A DNA stretch of 7,065 nt from Nitriliruptoraceae bacterium (lineage in GTDB: Bacteria; Actinomycetota; Nitriliruptoria; Nitriliruptorales; Nitriliruptoraceae). Below, one piece after another: positions 1 to 6,375 of this stretch (positions are counted from its first letter, which is position 1; each line of letters begins with the position of its first letter). The notes below the pieces were generated by a model that did not search any database, was not told the origin of the DNA, and saw nothing but the letters and a program-made list of their open reading frames with translations. The DNA lies in contig SKTG01000513.1 in the NCBI GenBank assembly GCA_007118045.1, positions 1 through 7,065 of the forward strand. Direction: 5' to 3'. Position numbers and translations under genes: made by a program.

Positions 1-102
1 CCCGATCGCGAACCCGATCAGGGCGCGACGCCAGCCGCCGGGCGCCACCGGACGTGGCGGCGCGTCGGTCCCGTCCTGCGGCTCGTGCTCCACCTCGTCC
101 AC
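1..102 (-). CDS. N-terminus of an unidentified, probably membrane-anchored protein (partial, runs off left edge)
   Basis: Reading the minus strand from a GTG at 102 gives 34 codons open to the window edge. They encode an acidic, proline-rich start (DEVEHEPQDGTDAPPRP) followed by GGWRRALIGFAIG, which looks like a short cytoplasmic tail, a positively charged stop and the first residues of a membrane helix. A second in-frame GTG at 93 is an equally good start, because AGGTGG lies 5 nt before it. The gene would be divergent from the aminotransferase. Too little is present to name a family. The case rests on the sensible composition of this frame compared with the arginine-rich alternatives; the reading could be accidental. 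Confidence 0.4.
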   Translation of the reverse strand, partial: MDEVEHEPQDGTDAPPRPVAPGGWRRALIGFAIG

Positions 103-204
103 CTGTCGGTCGGCTCGACCACGTGCCAGCGGGCATCTCGACGCGGCCGCGTCAGCCGTGCCGCGCCGGCACCACCGGGGAGCGGGTCGCGCTCGCTACG
201 CTCG

Positions 205-210
205 AGCCTA
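205..210 (-). promoter_or_regulatory. Candidate -10 element for the leftward gene
   Basis: The minus strand reads CCGGTAGGCTCG here, a TAnnnT hexamer in the same local setting as the TAGGGT before the HAD gene. It would give an untranslated leader of roughly 100 nt. No good -35 hexamer lies 16-18 nt upstream, so this is weak evidence. Confidence 0.2.
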
Positions 211-290
211 CCGGCGGCCATCGCCCCACCGGCGGGCGAGCCCGCCCCACTGCCTGTTCGGACCACGCGGCGCCCCGCCCGCCGCAGCAC

Positions 291-295
291 GGAGG
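291..295 (+). promoter_or_regulatory. Ribosome binding site setting the TTG start of the aminotransferase
   Basis: GGAGG stands 5 nt before TTG at 301. No comparable site precedes the upstream ATG at 85, and the next in-frame ATG at 355 follows a G-run with no spacing. This site decides the start. Confidence 0.7.
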
Positions 296-300
296 CCGGG

Positions 301-1593
301 TTGCTGCTCGACACCGACCCGTACCTGACGCGCTACGCCGAACGCGTCCGGGGGATGAGCGCCTCCGAGATCCGGGCGCTCTTCGCCGTCGCGTCCCGAC
401 CCGAGGTGGTCTCGTTCGCCGGCGGCATGCCCGACACCTCGGCGCTGGACATGGAGGCGGTCGAAGCGGTCGTGGCCCAGGTGATCCGCGACTCCGGCGC
501 GACGGCGCTGCAGTACGGCGGCGGGCAGGGCCGCGCACCGCTACGCGAGCTGCTCGTCGAGGTCATGGAGCACGAGGGTGTACCGGCCCACGCCGACGAG
601 CTGCTGATCACCGTGGGCGGGCAGCAGGCCCTCGAGCTGATCGCGAAGTGCTTCCTCGACCCGGGTGACGTCGTGCTCGCCGAGGGTCCCACCTACGTCG
701 GCGGTATCGGGGCCATGACCAGCCACCAGGCGGACGTCCGCCACGTGCCGATGGACGCCGAGGGCATGCGCATCGACCTGCTCGAGGAGGCGCTGGACGG
801 GCTCGCGAGGGAGGGCCGCCGAGCCGAGTACGTCTACACGATCCCGAACCATCAGAACCCCGCCGGCGTCTCGCTGTCGGTCGAACGCCGCCACCGTCTC
901 GCCGAGGTGGCCGAACGCCACGACCTGCTGATCGTCGAGGACAACCCCTACGGCCTGCTGGACTTCGCCGGCGAGACCTTCCCCTCGCTGCGGCAGCTCG
1001 TGCCCGACCGTGTCGTGTACGTCGGCACCGTGTCGAAGACGATCGCTCCCGGTCTGCGGACGGGGTGGATCGCGGCACCCGGCCCGATCCGGGACAAGCT
1101 GGTGCTCCTGCGGGAGGCCGCGGACCTGTGCCCCTCCAACCTGACCCAGATGATCGTCGAGTCGTGGCTGCGGACCCAGCCGTGGCGTGAGCAGATCAAA
1201 CGGTTCGCCGCCGTCTACCACGAGAAGTCGGTGGCCATGCTCGATGCCCTGGCTACGGAGATGCCGGAGGGGGTGGACTGGACGGTCCCGTCCGGCGCCT
1301 TCTACGTCTGGCTGACCGTCCCCGACGGCATCGACACCTCCGACCTGCTCGCCAAGGCGATCAGCCACCGGGTGGCCTACGTGCCCGGTCGTGGTTTCTA
1401 CGCCGACGGCGCCGGCGGCGACCACGCCCGCTTGTGCTTCAGCTACCCCGAGGTCGCGCGGATCGGCGAGGGGATCAGCCGGCTCGGCGAGTTGTTGCAC
1501 GAGGAGATCGAGCTGGTCGCGGCCGTCTACGGCGACGACGCACCCCAGGTCCGACCACGTCGGACCGGCCCCGCCACCGGTGTCGGTGGCTGA
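301..1593 (+). CDS. PLP-dependent class I/II aminotransferase (MocR/LysN-type fold, no HTH domain)
   Basis: Encodes 430 residues from TTG. The fold-type I order is clear: SFAGGMPD near residues 38-45, Tyr72 in the LQYGGGQG segment, the cofactor phosphate loop VGGQQA (105-110), EGPTY with Tyr132 stacking on the ring, the NPAG motif with Asn186, EDNPYG with Asp214 (pyridine nitrogen) and Tyr217, and the Schiff-base lysine at Lys246 in VSKT. Arg377 in ARLCFSY is the expected substrate carboxylate clamp. This pattern belongs to the 2-aminoadipate/aromatic aminotransferase (LysN, ARO8) group that also forms the C-terminal part of MocR regulators. There is no N-terminal GntR helix-turn-helix, so it is probably a cytosolic enzyme. 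The substrate cannot be read from sequence. The last ~30 residues form a poorly conserved tail. ddl follows after 40 nt, so co-transcription is likely. Confidence 0.9.
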   Translation: MLLDTDPYLTRYAERVRGMSASEIRALFAVASRPEVVSFAGGMPDTSALDMEAVEAVVAQVIRDSGATALQYGGGQGRAPLRELLVEVMEHEGVPAHADELLITVGGQQALELIAKCFLDPGDVVLAEGPTYVGGIGAMTSHQADVRHVPMDAEGMRIDLLEEALDGLAREGRRAEYVYTIPNHQNPAGVSLSVERRHRLAEVAERHDLLIVEDNPYGLLDFAGETFPSLRQLVPDRVVYVGTVSKTIAPGLRTGWIAAPGPIRDKLVLLREAADLCPSNLTQMIVESWLRTQPWREQIKRFAAVYHEKSVAMLDALATEMPEGVDWTVPSGAFYVWLTVPDGIDTSDLLAKAISHRVAYVPGRGFYADGAGGDHARLCFSYPEVARIGEGISRLGELLHEEIELVAAVYGDDAPQVRPRRTGPATGVGG

Positions 1594-1623
1594 CCGCGTC
1601 ACCCGCCCACCACCTCGACGTCC

Positions 1624-1628
1624 AGGAG
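1624..1628 (+). promoter_or_regulatory. Ribosome binding site setting the GTG start of ddl
   Basis: AGGAG lies 5 nt before GTG at 1634. The frame stays open much further upstream, inside the aminotransferase gene, but only this start has a site and gives a normal Ddl N-terminus. Confidence 0.65.
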
Positions 1629-1633
1629 TCCCC

Positions 1634-2617
1634 GTGTCCACCTCACCCTCGCTCTCCGCCGAGCCCGCGGCCGTCGCGGTGCTCTCGGGCGGGATCTCGC
1701 TGGAACGGGAGGTCAGCCTGCGTTCGGGCGCGCGGGTGGCCGCGGCGCTGCAGGACCGTGGCCACCAGGTCACCCGGCTGGACGTCGACGCCCAGCTGGT
1801 GCGCACGCTCGAGCAGGGCGGCTTCGACCTCGCCCTGCTCGCCCTGCACGGTTCGGCGGGTGAGGACGGCACCGTGCAGTCGCTGCTCGAGCTGGTCGGG
1901 CTGCCCTACACCGGCCCCGACGTGCTGGCGTCCTCGCTGGCGTGGAACAAGCCGATCGCCCAGGGGCTCTACGCGCGCGCCGGGCTGGCCGTCCCCGACC
2001 GTGTGACGCTGAGCCAGCAGGCCTTCCGGGAGATGGGCGCCTCCGCGGCGGTCGATCACATCGCCACGGCGTTGGGGGTGCCACTCGTGGTCAAGCCGGC
2101 CACCGGCGGTTCCTCGCTTGGCCTGACGATCGTCAACGACGCGACGGAGTTGCCCCGCGCGATCGTGGGGGCCTTCAGCTACGCCGAGGCGGTGCTCATC
2201 GAGCGCTTCGTGGCCGGTACGGAGGTCGCGGTGGCCGTCCTCGACGGGCAGCCGCTGCCCCCCGTGGAGATCCACCCCAAGGAGGGCGCCTACGACTTCG
2301 CCGCCCGCTACACGCCCGGGGCCACGGAGTTCCACGCCCCCGCCCGCCTGGAACCCGAGGTTCGGGCCGCCTGCGAGGCCATGGCGGTCGGTGCGTACGA
2401 GGCCATCGGCGCCAGGCACGTGTCGCGGGCCGACCTGATCGTTGACGAGCAGGGCGTCCCGTGGCTGCTGGAGCTCGACACCTGCCCCGGCCTGACCGAC
2501 ACGTCGCTGGTCCCGTTGGCGGCCAACGCCGCCTCGCTGGACTTCCCGGACCTGTGCGAGACGCTCGTGGCCCTCGCGCAACGTGACGGTGCGTCGCCGG
2601 GCCAACGCCGGGCGTGA
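1634..2617 (+). CDS. ddl: D-alanine--D-alanine ligase
   Basis: Encodes 327 residues, normal for the family. Cytosolic ATP-grasp enzyme that joins two D-alanines for the peptidoglycan pentapeptide. GGISLEREVS (19-28) carries Glu24, equivalent to Glu15 of E. coli DdlB. LHGSAGEDG (71-79) and PYTGPDVLASSLAWNK ending in Lys106 are the usual N-terminal signatures. Lys154 and Ser160 in KPATGGSSLG match DdlB Lys144 and Ser150. Tyr226, in the omega-loop segment YDFAARYTPG, matches the Tyr216 that is typical of D-Ala-specific ligases rather than D-Ala-D-Lac ligases. Arg265, Asp267 and Glu280 keep their catalytic or Mg-binding places. Two substitutions stand out: Arg225 where DdlB has Lys215, and Asp282 where the third metal ligand Asn272 is expected (LELDTCPGLTDTSL). 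It follows the aminotransferase in an apparent operon. Confidence 0.93.
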   Translation: MSTSPSLSAEPAAVAVLSGGISLEREVSLRSGARVAAALQDRGHQVTRLDVDAQLVRTLEQGGFDLALLALHGSAGEDGTVQSLLELVGLPYTGPDVLASSLAWNKPIAQGLYARAGLAVPDRVTLSQQAFREMGASAAVDHIATALGVPLVVKPATGGSSLGLTIVNDATELPRAIVGAFSYAEAVLIERFVAGTEVAVAVLDGQPLPPVEIHPKEGAYDFAARYTPGATEFHAPARLEPEVRAACEAMAVGAYEAIGARHVSRADLIVDEQGVPWLLELDTCPGLTDTSLVPLAANAASLDFPDLCETLVALAQRDGASPGQRRA

Positions 2618-2631
2618 GCCGACACAGCCGG

Positions 2632-2637
2632 TAGGGT
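2632..2637 (+). promoter_or_regulatory. Candidate -10 element for the HAD-rpiA pair
   Basis: TAGGGT in the context CCGGTAGGGTCG, within the 83-nt gap after ddl, resembles actinobacterial housekeeping -10 elements (TAnnnT). It would start transcription about 55 nt before the HAD start codon. The -35 region is not recognisable, and read-through from ddl is possible. Confidence 0.3.
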
Positions 2638-2700
2638 CGCTCCGAGCCCGAGCGGTGACGCGCGTCGCGAACGGCGCGGGACCGCGGCGAAAGGTCCCCA

Positions 2701-3624
2701 GTGGGCATCATCGACGACCCGCCGGGGTCCGGACGCCGACGCCGTGCCCAACGTCCGTCCAGGCGCACCCCCGCTCCACCGCACGCCCGCGGTGCGGCTC
2801 GCGTGCGGCTCGCAGAACCACCGGGGCCGGCGACGCGTGGCACACCGGACGCCAGCGAACGGTCGAGCGGCGGCGCCGATCCGGAGGAGCGCGAGGACCT
2901 GGAGGACCTCGACGAGCTCGAGTTCGACCCCGATGCCGTATCGGACCCTGACGGTCCCGCACCGCGCATCGTGGCCTTCGACATCGGTGAGGTGCTGATC
3001 GACGAGAGCCGTGTGTGGGCCGTGTGGTCCGGGTTGCTCGGCGTGTCGCCCCTGACCTTCGCCGCGGTGCTCGGTGCCGCGATCGTGCAGGGAGAGGACC
3101 ACCACGCCGTCTTCCCACACGTGGCCCCGAACGTCGACTGGCAGGAGTTCGAGGACGAGCACGAGCGACGTTACGGCGGCTTCCAGGAGCAGGACCTCTA
3201 CCCGGACGTGCGGCCCTGCCTGTCCGAGCTGCGCTCCCTGGGCTTCACGGTGGTGCTGGCCGGGAACCAGCCGGCGCGCCGGACGGCGCAGCTGCGCGAA
3301 CTCGAGCTGCCGAGCGACGTGGTGATCACCTCCGACGAGCTCGGGACCCACAAGCCGGATCCGGCGTTCTTCGCGGAGGTGCTACGTGTCGCCGGTACCG
3401 ACGATCCGGCCGAGGTGCTCTACGTGGGTGACCGGATCGACAACGACGTGGTCCCGGCCATCACGGCCGGCCTGCGATCGTGCTGGCTACGACGTGGCCC
3501 GTGGGGGCACCTGCAGGACCTGCCGGACGGGATCGAGCCCGACCTGGTGCTCGAGGGCCTCGGCGAGCTGCCGCTGCTGCTGTCCGGCTGGGGCGAGGAC
3601 GCCGGTCGGTCCGGGGGGCCGTGA
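2701..3624 (+). CDS. HAD-superfamily hydrolase-like protein with a charged N-terminal extension
   Basis: Encodes 307 residues from GTG; AAAGG at 2690-2694 lies 6 nt upstream. Residues 1-88 are low-complexity: first arginine/proline-rich, then strongly acidic (EEREDLEDLDELEFDPD, 62-78), probably disordered. The HAD fold starts at about 89: motif I FDIGEVLID with nucleophile Asp94, a helical cap (~105-165), motif II LAGNQP (186-191), motif III Lys218 in HKPDP, and motif IV GDRIDND with Asp244 and Asp249. It ends with the RRGPWGH segment (264-270). The usual acid/base Asp two residues after the nucleophile is Gly96, and the motif II Ser/Thr is Gly188. From memory, an actinobacterial HAD subfamily shares the GNQP form, so these are probably subfamily traits rather than decay. 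Substrate unknown; a sugar-phosphate role is only suggested by the adjoining rpiA. The true start could lie downstream. Confidence 0.8.
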   Translation: MGIIDDPPGSGRRRRAQRPSRRTPAPPHARGAARVRLAEPPGPATRGTPDASERSSGGADPEEREDLEDLDELEFDPDAVSDPDGPAPRIVAFDIGEVLIDESRVWAVWSGLLGVSPLTFAAVLGAAIVQGEDHHAVFPHVAPNVDWQEFEDEHERRYGGFQEQDLYPDVRPCLSELRSLGFTVVLAGNQPARRTAQLRELELPSDVVITSDELGTHKPDPAFFAEVLRVAGTDDPAEVLYVGDRIDNDVVPAITAGLRSCWLRRGPWGHLQDLPDGIEPDLVLEGLGELPLLLSGWGEDAGRSGGP

Positions 3625-4304
3625 TGAGCGATGCGGCGAAGCGGGCGGCCGGCCGGGCCGGTGCCGAACTCGTCGACTCGGGCATGCGTCTCGGGCTCGG
3701 CAGCGGCTCGACGGTGGAACACCTGCTCCTCGCGATCGCCGAGCGGAAGCTCGACGTGGCGGGGGTGCCGACCTCGACGGCCACCGCAGCGAGGTGCCGG
3801 GAGCTCGGCATCGAACTGCTCGAACCCGACGAGGTCGACCGGCTCGACCTCGCCATCGACGGTGCCGACGAGCTCGACCGCCAACTCACGGCGACCAAGG
3901 GTGGCGGGGCGGCGCTGCTGCGCGAGAAGGTGGTGGCCAACATGGCCGACCGCTTCGTGTTGATCGCCACCGAGGACAAACTCGTCGACCGCCTCGCCGA
4001 CACCTTCCCTCTGCCCGTCGAGGTGGTCCCGTTCGCGGTCGGCCCGGTCGGACGCGAGCTCACGGCACGCGGCTTCGAGGTGTCGCGTCGGAGGGTCGCC
4101 GGGGGCGAACCGCTGGTGACGGACAACCACAACGCGATCCTGGACGTGCGGTGGCCCGGCGGTCTGGACGATCCGGCCGTGACCGACGTCGCGATCTCGC
4201 TCATCCCGGGCGTCATGTGCTGCGGGCTCTTCGTCGGGTTCGCCGAGCAGGCGCTGCTCGGACGCGCGGTCGGCGAGGTGACCCGGGTGGGCCCGTCGAC
4301 GTGA
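3624..4304 (+). CDS. rpiA: Ribose-5-phosphate isomerase A
   Basis: Encodes 226 residues, normal for RpiA, which interconverts ribose 5-phosphate and ribulose 5-phosphate in the pentose phosphate pathway in the cytosol. GLGSGST (24-30) is the phosphate-binding loop. DGADE (79-83) gives Asp79 and Asp82, and KGGGAALLREK gives Lys92 and the catalytic base Glu101; these match Asp81, Asp84, Lys94 and Glu103 of the E. coli enzyme. The C-terminal GLFVGFA segment is also typical. The ATG shares its A with the TGA stop of the HAD gene (TGATG), so the two are likely translationally coupled; an in-frame GTG at 3621 is an alternative start. A G-run just upstream can act as ribosome binding site. A CysCys pair precedes GLFVGFA, where the family usually has other residues. 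Confidence 0.94.
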   Translation: MSDAAKRAAGRAGAELVDSGMRLGLGSGSTVEHLLLAIAERKLDVAGVPTSTATAARCRELGIELLEPDEVDRLDLAIDGADELDRQLTATKGGGAALLREKVVANMADRFVLIATEDKLVDRLADTFPLPVEVVPFAVGPVGRELTARGFEVSRRRVAGGEPLVTDNHNAILDVRWPGGLDDPAVTDVAISLIPGVMCCGLFVGFAEQALLGRAVGEVTRVGPST

Positions 4305-4550
4305 GACGCCGGCCCCGTCCGTGAAGGCCCACCGCCCCCACTGCGGCCTGCATCTCCGCCTCCGCCCCCGAGGGAGAGCCTCGCTCAATCGGCCCCGCCG
4401 GCGACCCGCCACGACCTACCAGCGACCCCGTCAACGCCCCTCGGCTGCACGAGGGCCAGCATCCCGCCCGGTTGCGTAGCTCTCCGCACGCGCCCGCCAG
4501 CCACTCCCGCCGACGAGCGACGCGAGGCTCCGCCGAACGCGTTCTGTCCA

Positions 4551-4578
4551 CCGGTGCGTGAAGCTCTGCCCGCACCCG
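4551..4578. other. Imperfect hairpin at the start of repeat unit B
   Basis: CCGGTGCG (4551-4558) pairs with CGCACCCG (4571-4578) at 7 of 8 positions around a 12-nt loop. It is the same structure as in unit C, with one base-pair lost. Confidence 0.5.
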
Positions 4579-4630
4579 CCAGCCACTCGTGCCCGAGCGA
4601 CGCGAACATCCACCGGACGGATCTGCGTCG

Positions 4631-4679
4631 CCGGTGCGTGAAGCTCTGCCCGCACCGGCCAGCCACTCGTGCCCACGAG
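4631..4679. terminator. Two adjacent hairpins in repeat unit C, possible bidirectional terminator
   Basis: CCGGTGCG (4631-4638) pairs perfectly with CGCACCGG (4651-4658) around a 12-nt loop. Just beyond, CTCGT (4666-4670) pairs with ACGAG (4675-4679) around a 4-nt loop. Sitting between converging rpiA and parB, they could end transcription from both sides. There is no T-run, so this is inference from position and symmetry. Confidence 0.3.
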
Positions 4680-4749
4680 CGACGCGAGGCTCCGCCCGAC
4701 GCATTCCGTGCCCGTCCGGGGGGACCGCGTAGGCGGGCGCGTGGGCTAC

Positions 4750-6375
4750 TCAGGCCTCGGGCGGCCCCTCGTCCGGCCCGGGGTCCAGTGGTGTCCGGCT
4801 CGTAGCGGCTTCGATCCGGGCGTCCAGCGCCGCCTCGTCGAGTTCGGCCACCTCGGGCGCGCTGTCAGCCCCGACCTCTGCGCCAGCGCTCGCGCCGTTG
4901 CCGATGCTGCCCTCGACGGGGGTCCCGAGGCCGGTGGCGATGACCCCGACGATGCGTTCGAGGTCCTCGACGCTGCCGAACTCGACCGTCAGTTTGCCCT
5001 TCCGGGCGCCCATCGCGATACGCACCCGGGTCTGCAGCGCTTCCGCGAGGTCGTCCTGGAGCTCGAGCAGTCCAGGTACCTCGGTCTCGCGCGAGCGCGG
5101 GCCCCGCCGGGTCGGCTCGTCGATCAGTCGGAGGCGGACCAGCTCCTCCGTGGCTCGGACCGACAAGCCCTCCGCCACGATGCGTTCGGCGAGGCGGCTC
5201 TGCGCGTCGGCGTTCTCCAGGGCGAGCAGCGCCTTCGCGTGGCCGGCGCTGAGCACGCCGGCGGCAACGCGACGCTGCACGCCCGCGGGTAGCTGTAGGA
5301 GCCGGATCGCGTTGCTGATGGAGGGTCGAGAGCGGCCGAGGCGCGCGGCGAGCTCCTCCTGGGTGACGCCGAACTCCTCCAGGAGCTGCTCGTAGGCCGC
5401 CGCCTCCTCCAGCGGGTTGAGCTGCACCCGGTGGATGTTCTCGACCAGTGCTTCCTTCAACAGGTCGGCGTCGTCGGTGTGACGGACGACGGCTGGGACG
5501 GTGTCCATGCCAGCGAGCACCGCGGCACGCAACCGACGTTCGCCAGCGACGAGCTCGTACCTGCCGTCGCCGACCGGTCGCACCACGAGCGGCTGCAGCA
5601 TCCCGAGGTCGGCCAGCGACGTCGCCAGCCCGTCGAGCTCGTCGGGATCGAACACGCCACGCGGCTGCCGGGGGTTGGGGACGATGGCGTGCGGTGCGAT
5701 CGCGGCGAGGGTCGCCGCCTCCGGTGACACGCTGATGCCTGACCCGCTCGGTGCCTCAGGCGTCGAACCGGCGTCCGATGAACCTGGAGCCCCTGACGCA
5801 TCGTGGTGGATCGGTGCCCCGTCTTCCGTCGTCCCCGCGTCGACGGTGCGCCCGGTCTCCGGGGCGTCCGGGGCGTCCGGTACCTCCGGGCCGCCCGGCG
5901 TGTCCGGTGGACCGCCGGTGGCGCCCGATGGGCCAACGTTCGTGTTATGCGACGCCATCTCAGGGCTTTCCGATGCTCCCTGATCCTCACCATCGGCATA
6001 CTCACGGGCCGGCTCGGAGCGGGGGACGTCGGGGACATCGGTCCTCAGCTCGCCGAAGCCTGCGTCGCCGGCCTCGGGGTGGCGCGCCTCGGGGTGGCGC
6101 GCCTCGGGGTGGCGTGCCTCGAAGTGTCTCGCCCCTAGGACACCAGAACCGGGGTCGCCCGCCTCGGAACCGGTCACCTGCCGGCCGCTCGCGCCGGGGT
6201 CGCCAGCCTCAGAACCCGTCGCCTCCGGGCCGCTCGGTGCGGGGTCGGGACCGCTCGGGTCGGACGCGCCGGCGCCGGCGTCGTCGTGGTCGGTCGCGCC
6301 GTGCTCGTCGCCTTGCTCTGACGACGGCGGGATCAGCGCCGCGAGCCCGCGTCCAAGTCCTGATCGCCGGGTCAT
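4750..6375 (-). CDS. parB: Chromosome-partitioning protein ParB with a long disordered insertion
   Basis: Encodes 541 residues, against the usual ~280-350. ParB binds parS sites, slides on DNA as a CTP-dependent clamp and stimulates the ParA ATPase. Residues 3-16 (RRSGLGRGLAALIP) are the classic ParA-activating N-terminus. Residues ~17-225 are a Gly/Pro/Ser/Asp/Glu-rich insertion with short repeats. The conserved core starts at ~226 (APHAIVPNPRQPR) and has the CTP-binding motifs GERR (278-281) and ENIHR (312-316), then a helix-turn-helix (~337-360) and LSAGHAKALLALE (375-387) for parS binding. The C-terminal dimerisation segment is ~435-482 (KLTVEFGSVEDLERI), followed by a 59-residue acidic/alanine-rich tail. 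The start is certain from the N-terminal motif and a strong ribosome binding site. The ATG overlaps the parA stop. All core motifs are intact, so it should be functional. Confidence 0.96.
   Translation of the reverse strand: MTRRSGLGRGLAALIPPSSEQGDEHGATDHDDAGAGASDPSGPDPAPSGPEATGSEAGDPGASGRQVTGSEAGDPGSGVLGARHFEARHPEARHPEARHPEAGDAGFGELRTDVPDVPRSEPAREYADGEDQGASESPEMASHNTNVGPSGATGGPPDTPGGPEVPDAPDAPETGRTVDAGTTEDGAPIHHDASGAPGSSDAGSTPEAPSGSGISVSPEAATLAAIAPHAIVPNPRQPRGVFDPDELDGLATSLADLGMLQPLVVRPVGDGRYELVAGERRLRAAVLAGMDTVPAVVRHTDDADLLKEALVENIHRVQLNPLEEAAAYEQLLEEFGVTQEELAARLGRSRPSISNAIRLLQLPAGVQRRVAAGVLSAGHAKALLALENADAQSRLAERIVAEGLSVRATEELVRLRLIDEPTRRGPRSRETEVPGLLELQDDLAEALQTRVRIAMGARKGKLTVEFGSVEDLERIVGVIATGLGTPVEGSIGNGASAGAEVGADSAPEVAELDEAALDARIEAATSRTPLDPGPDEGPPEA
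6071..6130. repeat. 15-bp tandem repeat inside parB
   Basis: Units at 6071-6085, 6086-6100 and 6101-6115 (GCCTCGGGGTGGCGC, the last with one change), then a degenerate fourth at 6116-6130. On the coding strand they give the pentapeptide EARHP repeated within residues ~82-103 of ParB. The near-identity at DNA level suggests recent slippage. Confidence 0.9.
6151..6240. repeat. 45-bp direct repeat inside parB
   Basis: Units 6151-6195 and 6196-6240 match at 36 of 45 positions; the start of a third begins at 6241. Each encodes 15 residues built around TGSEAGDPG (ParB residues ~46-78). Confidence 0.8.

Larger units (their letters stand above)
103..300. other. Divergent intergenic region
   Basis: About 200 bases separate the leftward partial gene from the rightward aminotransferase, so promoters for both should lie here. 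A 5-bp inverted repeat, GAGCG/CGCTC with a 5-nt loop, lies at 180-194. The plus-strand frame entering the aminotransferase is open from an ATG at 85, but the translation is arginine/proline-rich without domain character, so it is treated as non-coding. No clear plus-strand promoter was found. Confidence 0.5.
4468..4713. repeat. Tandem intergenic repeat, about three units of ~80 bp
   Basis: Units start at 4468 (A, degenerate, 83 bp), 4551 (B, 80 bp) and 4631 (C, to about 4713). The first 44 bases of B and C (4551-4594 and 4631-4674) differ at one position. Further in, A and C share an identical 22-base stretch (4513-4534 and 4675-4696) where B diverges, so the units look like mosaics of two modules. 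The units contain inverted repeats (listed separately). A genome-wide interspersed repeat family or a transcript-end structure are both possible. Confidence 0.85.
4305..4749. other. Convergent intergenic region between rpiA and parB
   Basis: These 445 bases lie between two genes that point at each other. The left third (4305-4467) shows no recognisable feature. The rest is mostly the ~80-bp repeat block described separately. A minus-strand frame is open across it and into the 3' end of rpiA, but its translation is only the repeat unit read as protein and it overlaps rpiA antisense, so it is not called a gene. No classic GC-hairpin plus T-run terminator was seen for either gene. A short GTCC/GGAC palindrome lies at 4714-4725. 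Confidence 0.6.

Noticed and set aside
85..300. N-terminal extension of the aminotransferase from ATG at 85
   Set aside because: No ribosome binding site, arginine/proline-rich composition, and overlap with the leftward gene; TTG at 301 has GGAGG and gives a family-like N-terminus.
541..1872. Long minus-strand open frame (about 443 codons) opposite the aminotransferase and the ddl start
   Set aside because: Antisense shadow of two clearly homologous genes; GC-rich third positions keep the opposite frame open, and the translation has no domain.
1643..2605. Minus-strand open frame opposite ddl
   Set aside because: Same cause: ddl on the plus strand has every expected motif, and the antisense translation shows none.
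3420..4412. Minus-strand open frame opposite the HAD end and rpiA
   Set aside because: Antisense to RpiA, which has its full active site; no recognisable protein features.
4213..4704. Minus-strand frame through the intergenic repeats, giving a repeated peptide such as EWLAGAGRASRTG
   Set aside because: The peptide repeat is just the 80-bp DNA repeat translated. The frame has no good start signal, overlaps rpiA antisense, and more than one minus frame is open there.
4468..4713. CRISPR array
   Set aside because: Only about three units in direct tandem with no unique spacers, a period of ~80 bp and no cas genes.
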